Source of the DNA: Haemonchus contortus
Taxonomy: Eukaryota; Nematoda; Chromadorea; Rhabditida; Trichostrongylidae
Assembly (NCBI GenBank): GCA_000469685.2
Contig: LS997563.1
Location: 32,979,968 to 33,043,967 of the forward strand
Reading direction: 5' to 3'
Length of the DNA: 64,000 bases
The first letter of the stretch is position 1, and every line of letters begins with the position of its first letter. This document shows, in pieces, positions 59,249-64,000 of the stretch. The notes under the pieces are model-generated. The model was not told where the DNA came from, did not search any database, and saw only the letters and a list, made by a program, of their open reading frames with translations. The position numbers and the translations under genes were made by a program.

Positions 59249-60573
59249 TTAAATAAACATTTTTGCTCTCACTAATAGTGGAGCCAATAGGCCCAGTGGA
59301 TCAAAAGTGGAAGCAAACGATTTCAGTGCGGTCCCTTTTGTTAAAACCTCAGTTGATGAGGTTTTGATGGGGATGTATAGTGTGTCTGAGCTTGTGTCCC
59401 ACTTAAGTCCTAGCACTTTGACTGTACTACCTGTTTTCTTCATGCGATCGTTGCTTGGCATCGCATTGAATACATCGTTATCGTTGGTCATGAACTCGCG
59501 GAGGTTCATACTCATAGCTTTGAATGCTTCCTTGCTCAGTTTTTGTTTGGCTATTCCCCCTTCAACGTTGCGGGAGGGCGCCTATGATTACGTTGTCTAC
59601 GTAAGTAATTGCTAGGAGTTCCTTACTAAATTGATTATTGCTTTTTGTTTCCAGAGCATATTTGATTGACATACTGAGCAAAAACCGTGAGGCGTTCACG
59701 CCGAATGGAACGCGGGTGAAGCGCAGAACACGAATGTTGTTTTTTGTTGGGCTTTTTGTCGGGTCTTTAAGCCAAAGAAACCTGGTTGCGTCTCTTTGAT
59801 CCTCTTGCAATCGGATCTGATGAAATGCTTTCTCTACGTCTGCTATGATGAGGATGGGACTAAGACGTGATCTTAATAGTGCCCCGCAGAGGTCAGGTAT
59901 TGAGGATGGGCCCTAATGCACACAATCATTAAGGCTGGGTGCGCCTCTCATGTGGCTCGAGGCGTCGATTACTATGCGCAGTTTTGTAGTTGCGCTGTCC
60001 TCTTTTAATACCGCTTGGTGTGGTTTGTAATTGACCCGTGTACCGACAGGTGCATCCTTTTTTACGTCCTCTATTATGCCCGAGTTTAGCTGTTGCTCGA
60101 AGGTTTTGCAATACTCAGTCCACAACAAGGATGGTGGCGTAGTTTCACATATTAACTTTCTAACCTTCGTAGTGCCAAGGCTTTATTGTCGGCTAGTGGG
60201 GGATGACCTGTCTTCCAGGGGAACTGTACATGGATTACTCCGTTGGTAACTCGTACTGTATCGCGGTATAGTTTCATAATACGGGCATCCGTGTCCTCGA
60301 AATCTTCCCTCGTGCCAACCATGTCTAAGCCGAAGCGTCCAGTCTAAGAAGCCGGTGGCGTACAATGTTGTCGGTCTCTTTGTCGGGGTCTCCCCTCTCA
60401 TTGTGATATCCCAGAGTGGAATGTATCGTGGAAGGCGGTAGCGGCGAGCAACCGGACAATTCTGGTCCAAGCCTAGTTTGGGACTCGACCAAACCAGAGG
60501 GGAGAGGGCGATTGAGTTTGAAGTCAACGAGGTCCCAATAATAGTCCATGCAGATGAGTATATCTATTTCCAC
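59249..60573 (-). pseudogene. BEL reverse transcriptase (three or more frames)
   Basis: The order is DILICMDYYWDLVDF (60573 frame, linking from protease), then YKPHQAVLKEDSATTKLRIV (60128 frame) and FTRVPFGVNASRFLL. Then come ITYVDNVIIGA, the catalytic box (YVDN rather than YVDD), and VLGLKWDT with TFDPLGLLAPL (59515 frame). Each block is recognisably BEL/Pao, but consecutive blocks lie in different frames, so no enzyme is made. A short block between YVDN and MSMNLREFM is degraded. Confidence 0.88.
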
Positions 60574-60651
60574 ACTGCTTTTGGGTTGTTCGGAGGCTGC
60601 CCAGAATTCTTCCCCTGTATTACTGGAGACGGCGGTTATGAATTTGCGAGT

Positions 60652-61896
60652 CTACAAGTAAAGTGTTGTTGGGTTACCAATAAACGCGTTTTGGAGTACG
60701 ATTTTGACTCGGTGTGATGTCTCTGTCTGTGAGTGGCCGCCAAATGACACCGTTGTGATTTCCTGAGGGTATTGCAATTGCAACCCAAGAACGGTGGCCG
60801 TGTCACGCTTCAAGTAACTATGCTGAGAACCGTTATCCAGTAATACGGTGAGAAGTTGGTTTGATTTGCTGTTGAAATTGTATGTCTGAGCCTTGATTAT
60901 CATGAGGCGAGGAGGATTTCTCAGGCTGGTTACTTTGCATGTACTAGCTTGTGGTGTGTAGTTTAACGTTGACGGTGTTTTGATTGTCTGGACTGTATTC
61001 ACAAGAAATAGATCCGAGTCTGAGTCCAAGTCGTCCTGTTGTGCCTCTAATCCGTTTTCAACGTACTCTACCTCCCGTGTAAGTTCGTATGCAGTAACAT
61101 GTTCCGTGCCATGTGAAGGAGTGGAGTATGTGCGACTTGTTGGGGGATTTTTAAATCCGACTCTGGAGTGAGGAGATCTTCTTCGACTTTGTTTATTATT
61201 TCTTCGAGTTGATCTTGCTGTATGAATCGGGCTGGGTGATCGAGAAGTTGATCCAGCTTTACGCTTCAGGTTTAAGTTGGAACAGTTGCTGTCTGTTGAG
61301 CTTCTGCTTGGGTAGCGTTGCCTTGGACTAATGGAGCGGCTGGTACTGCGGGATCTGCTCCTAATGTAACAAAGGGCACTGTTGTGTGCTTTGCCACACT
61401 TGTGACATGGTTGAGCGTTGCATTGAGAACTGCGTTGGCCTGTTTTCAGGCACTTCCAGCATAAGTGTAGCTCCGCTGCCATTTTCCTCCTTGCGTACGG
61501 AGATGTTACCTCATTGCATTCGTAGGCGTTGTGTCCTGTTCGTACGCAGAAGGAGCATCGCAGAAGTTCCCGTGGTTTGGAAGCTCTGGGGTAACTCATT
61601 TCTGATCGTCTGCTACCTGAGCGCGAGCCTGTGTATGGACTGGTTTCTCTCCCCTTGGAGTATCTCTCTACTCTTGGATTCCTTGGGCTTTGTGGATCTT
61701 CCCATACGTTATTGATCGTGGTTGACTGGGAGCTAGAGAATGGTATTGGATCGGTGTCCTCCATAATCTCGAGTCTATCAATGACTTCATCGAAGGCGTG
61801 TATTAATTCTTCGACTGCCCAATTGTTATTTCTTTGCCTCATCTCCCCGACTTTGTCCCTTGTTTTCTGCGGGAACTTGGAACGAATTATGCGCAT
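60652..61896 (-). pseudogene. BEL gag C-terminus (zinc knuckles) and aspartic protease
   Basis: This 414-codon frame has gag helices at the start (KTRDKVGEMR). Three Cys/His clusters follow at residues 113-126, 145-158 and 163-175 (CSFCVRTGHNAYEC, CWKCLKTGQRSSQC, CHKCGKAHNSALC). A Ser/Arg-rich linker comes next, and near residue 350 LLTVLLDNGSQHSYL, the retroviral-type protease motif with DNG in place of DTG/DSG. The second knuckle has Gln-Arg where a His is usual. Confidence 0.9.
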
Positions 61897-61950
61897 AGTT
61901 GTAGTAGAACCTGGCTGCTCTCTTAGGTTTCTGAGTTGGATCCATATTGC

Positions 61951-62839
61951 CTAGATTTTGGAAAGTGTACTACGTTGGTCAGTGGAGCTGTTTTCTGAGG
62001 GAGAGAGCAATTCCAGTTCTTCAACTAGCTTGTTTCGTAACACCTCTGGTCGGTTGTATGTGTTTAGTAACAGTTCTACTGCTTCCTGATAGCTATCCTG
62101 AGATAGGCGAACGGAAGCTATAAGATCTTTGGTTTTTCCTTCAAGTTTGCTCTTGAGGTGAATGAACTTACTGATTAGTAGAAGGAGATAATGTTGGGTT
62201 GGTGTGGATTGCTGCCGAGCATAGTTCCCAAAAGTCAGGAAAGGCACTCATATCTCCACTGAAATCAGGAAGTTCCAGCTTAGGTAGTGAACTCCTTGAT
62301 CGAAAAATGCTACTGGACTACATTTTGTATTATCTGTTTGTTTTTCACTTGAAAGGGTTCCGGTAAGGGAGTTTGCTATAGCTTCTAAAGAGGTAATTGA
62401 AAATTGACCTCTTACTAAAAGTTCTTCGGAACCATTGGATTCCCAGTGGTCCATGAAATCTTGTTAGGGAACGTAGCGTTCCTCACTGTTTGATGGTGTC
62501 GGCGTGATTTTCAGCACGCTGCCGTTTGTCTTTCAAGCTTTTCACCAAGTGTTTGAGGCTTACGGCTGCTTCTTGCAGCTGAATTTTCCTTCTCAATAGT
62601 TCTATGGTGTCTCCGCCAACCTTCATATCGTATCCATCCAGGAACTCCCGATCAACTACCTCGATTTTGGCTCGTAATGCGTTAGCCGCTTTTGTGATTT
62701 GCCGTTTGAGATAGCTAACTGCTGACTCTGATCTTCGAAGCGAATAGCCAATAATGACTCCCAGGTTTGGGTACGTGGCCTGAAATCTGTTTTTGGGATA
62801 AGTGTTACTTAATTTTAATTGGTACTTAATTTTGTACAA
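61951..62839 (-). pseudogene. BEL gag N-terminal region
   Basis: The first piece (62839-62483) is an alpha-helical, charged segment (SYLKRQITKAANALRAKIEV), usual for BEL gag starts. The second (62247-61951) carries KSKLEGKTKDLIASVRLS and SYQEAVELLLNTYNRPEVLR, the conserved capsid-like block. Stops near 62245 and 61948 and frame changes break it. The true start is unclear, because the leader is interrupted by other retroelement sequence. Confidence 0.85.
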
Positions 62840-62879
62840 GGATCGCGGAGCGATTACAGTTCGTTGAGGAGGTGTGAGG

Positions 62880-63480
62880 AATAACGGTGTTTAAGGGTCC
62901 CGACGAGAAATCAAGGATACTGTATTGGATGGGCCCTTACAGAGTGTTAGCCGTCTCGGAAGAGAGTCGGAGCAAACTCCTAAATTTTTGTTAAATGTAA
63001 TTATTCCATAGAAGAAAAAAGAAAAAGTAGTATGAAGTATCAGCTAGTATTGTTTTTGTTAGAAGAACAATTGGTAAAGAGGATTTCAAGAATGCATGCG
63101 AAAACGGCTGAAGACGAATGAATAACTTCAATTCGGTTTCTGTTGGAGTAGATGTCTCGCTTAGCTGTTTGACGTCCAATTTCATTTGGTTTTGTCTTCT
63201 ATGCTTCTATTGCGTATTAGATGACCCTGTCTTGTTCCTATACTGTATAAGTGTTCAAACATATGTTGTCGGAGCAACTTGGCTAATGTGAAAGGGAAGG
63301 GGGGAAGGGTGACTTCCCAATGGCGTGAGCCACCGTCGAGCAAGTAGACTATGTACGTTAACACCGTGCCCATCAACCACTTCGTTGGGTGGCCAGTCCA
63401 AGTGGTAGATGGGATGAGGTACCTCCCCTGGTGCGCCGAATTTGGGAATAACAAAAACAACGGTCTAGACCTCCAGTCTA
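62880..63480 (+). mobile_element. Gypsy-type 3' fragment in opposite orientation
   Basis: On the plus strand SRILYWMGPYRVLAVSEES (about 62910-62970) resembles the GPYRVL segment at the end of Gypsy integrases. About 320 bp downstream a purine tract AAAGGGAAGGGGGGAAGGG is followed by TGACTTCCC at about 63309, as expected of a polypurine tract and LTR start. It probably inserted into the BEL leader. The right boundary is not defined. Confidence 0.45.
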
Positions 63481-63878
63481 CTTTCCTTTCCCTTTAGGAT
63501 AGCGATCCACCCTTCACTGACACACGCTCCCCGTTAGCGAGGGCTGAAGCATCTGAATGCTTCCCGATTTGAGGCTCTAGCTCTCTTCGCTTCCATTCAC
63601 ACAGCCTTGATGCCTCGACTTCTATAGATATTGTACTAGTTGGCAGCCCCTGTATGGACGTTAGGCTGACCAGTTGCCACAGTCTAACTAGACTATGACG
63701 CCCGGGGTGCGCGTATTGTCTTTGTGGGTAAGTTGATCTTAGGTGAGGTTGTTTCATAGAAGTCGTCTCTACAAAGGTGGGGTTGAAGTTTAGTTGCTGC
63801 CCCCTGTGGGTAATGCAATCTAGGGGACGCTCTCTGTACTATCGATTGAATGGATCGATATCCGGCTTCAGTTGCCTA

Positions 63879-63892
63879 CGGCCGATGCACCA
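63879..63892 (-). promoter_or_regulatory. Primer-binding site for tRNA-Gly
   Basis: Immediately inside the LTR, the minus strand reads TGGTGCATCGGCCG. This is the complement of CGGCCGATGCACCA, the 3' end expected for a glycine tRNA including its CCA. There is no gap between the LTR's terminal CA and TGG. It primes minus-strand DNA synthesis. Confidence 0.85.
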
Positions 63893-64000
63893 TGTTGCAT
63901 CTCGGTGGTCCTACCAACTGCACGTCTGCTATTTCAAGCCATATTTAGGAGTATGGTTCCCTCCCTGACATCACACAGTCTCATTTGACATTTGATCCAA
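63893..64000 (-). repeat. 5' LTR of the BEL/Pao element (first 108 bp only)
   Basis: It matches 49755-49862 from TGTTGCATCTCGG to GATCCAA. The remaining ~400 bp would lie beyond the window if the LTR is as long as the left copy. Confidence 0.85.

Larger units (their letters stand above)
49755..64000 (-). mobile_element. Defective BEL/Pao LTR retrotransposon (runs off the right end)
   Basis: The element reads leftwards. Its 5' LTR begins at 63893 and continues past the window. The 3' LTR is at 49755-50271. A tRNA-Gly primer site abuts the 5' LTR and a polypurine tract abuts the 3' LTR. Internal order on the minus strand is gag with three zinc knuckles, aspartic protease, RT, RNase H, integrase, then the BEL-specific C-terminal region: the canonical BEL order, with integrase after RNase H. 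Many frameshifts and stops plus at least five nested insertions make it inactive. Without the insertions the length would be nearer the usual 6-9 kb, plus an extra 3' ORF. Confidence 0.85.

Noticed and set aside
59620..59645. YVDN in place of YVDD as evidence of inactivation
   Set aside because: I believe this variant recurs in nematode BEL/Pao elements; the frameshifts are the stronger evidence of inactivity.

Overview
The window is eukaryotic and repeat-rich, with AT-rich introns ending in TTTCAG or TTTTAG, and it most resembles a parasitic strongylid (hookworm-like) nematode. The evidence is the short phase-consistent exons with nematode splice signals, BEL/Pao, Gypsy, RTE and CR1-like retroelement remnants, mariner and Tc1 transposons, and several dispersed copies of a tRNA-derived SINE. 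Species cannot be fixed from the sequence alone. I see no bona fide tRNA, rRNA, CRISPR or bacterial feature.

Layout. 1-23 kb: almost no supportable genes. It holds SINE-like repeats, two inverted-repeat elements (7.5-8.0 kb and 20.6-22.0 kb), a mariner pseudogene (14.4-14.9 kb) and a 107-bp tandem duplication (22.6-22.8 kb). 23.6-26.2 kb: an RTE-type LINE 3' fragment, a SINE and a 509-bp Tc1-like non-autonomous element with TA flanks. 26.4-35.0 kb, minus strand: one large multi-exon host gene. The exons I trust join in phase into more than 900 codons of an acidic/basic, coiled-coil nuclear-type protein. One segment resembles the INO80E/TFPT coiled coil of the INO80 chromatin remodeller, as a hypothesis. 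35-44 kb: repeats, including a GC-rich double hairpin, a 2.3-kb element with ~98-bp inverted ends and an internal minisatellite, a second copy of the 21-kb foldback, a Gypsy integrase tail and a duplicated signal-peptide-like ORF family. 44.4-47.4 kb: a Tc1-like transposon whose right end lies about 35 bp before the start codon of a plus-strand gene encoding a secreted protein with a PAN/apple-like cysteine segment.

49.75-64 kb: a defective minus-strand BEL/Pao LTR retrotransposon running out of the right end. The right LTR sits directly against a 14-nt primer-binding site matching the 3' end of tRNA-Gly. The left LTR is preceded (on the minus strand) by a G-rich polypurine tract. Between them lie gag zinc knuckles, protease, RT, RNase H, integrase and the C-terminal region typical of BEL, all frameshifted. 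Nested inside are a 5'-truncated CR1-like LINE (splitting RNase H from integrase), a 3-kb foldback with two different perfect hairpins at its ends, a 189-bp element with 9-bp target duplications, a 220-bp TTAA-ended element and a Gypsy 3' fragment. The retroelement also has an extra gag-like ORF with a CCHC knuckle next to the 3' LTR. That ORF and the hairpin-ended foldback are the least ordinary things in the window.
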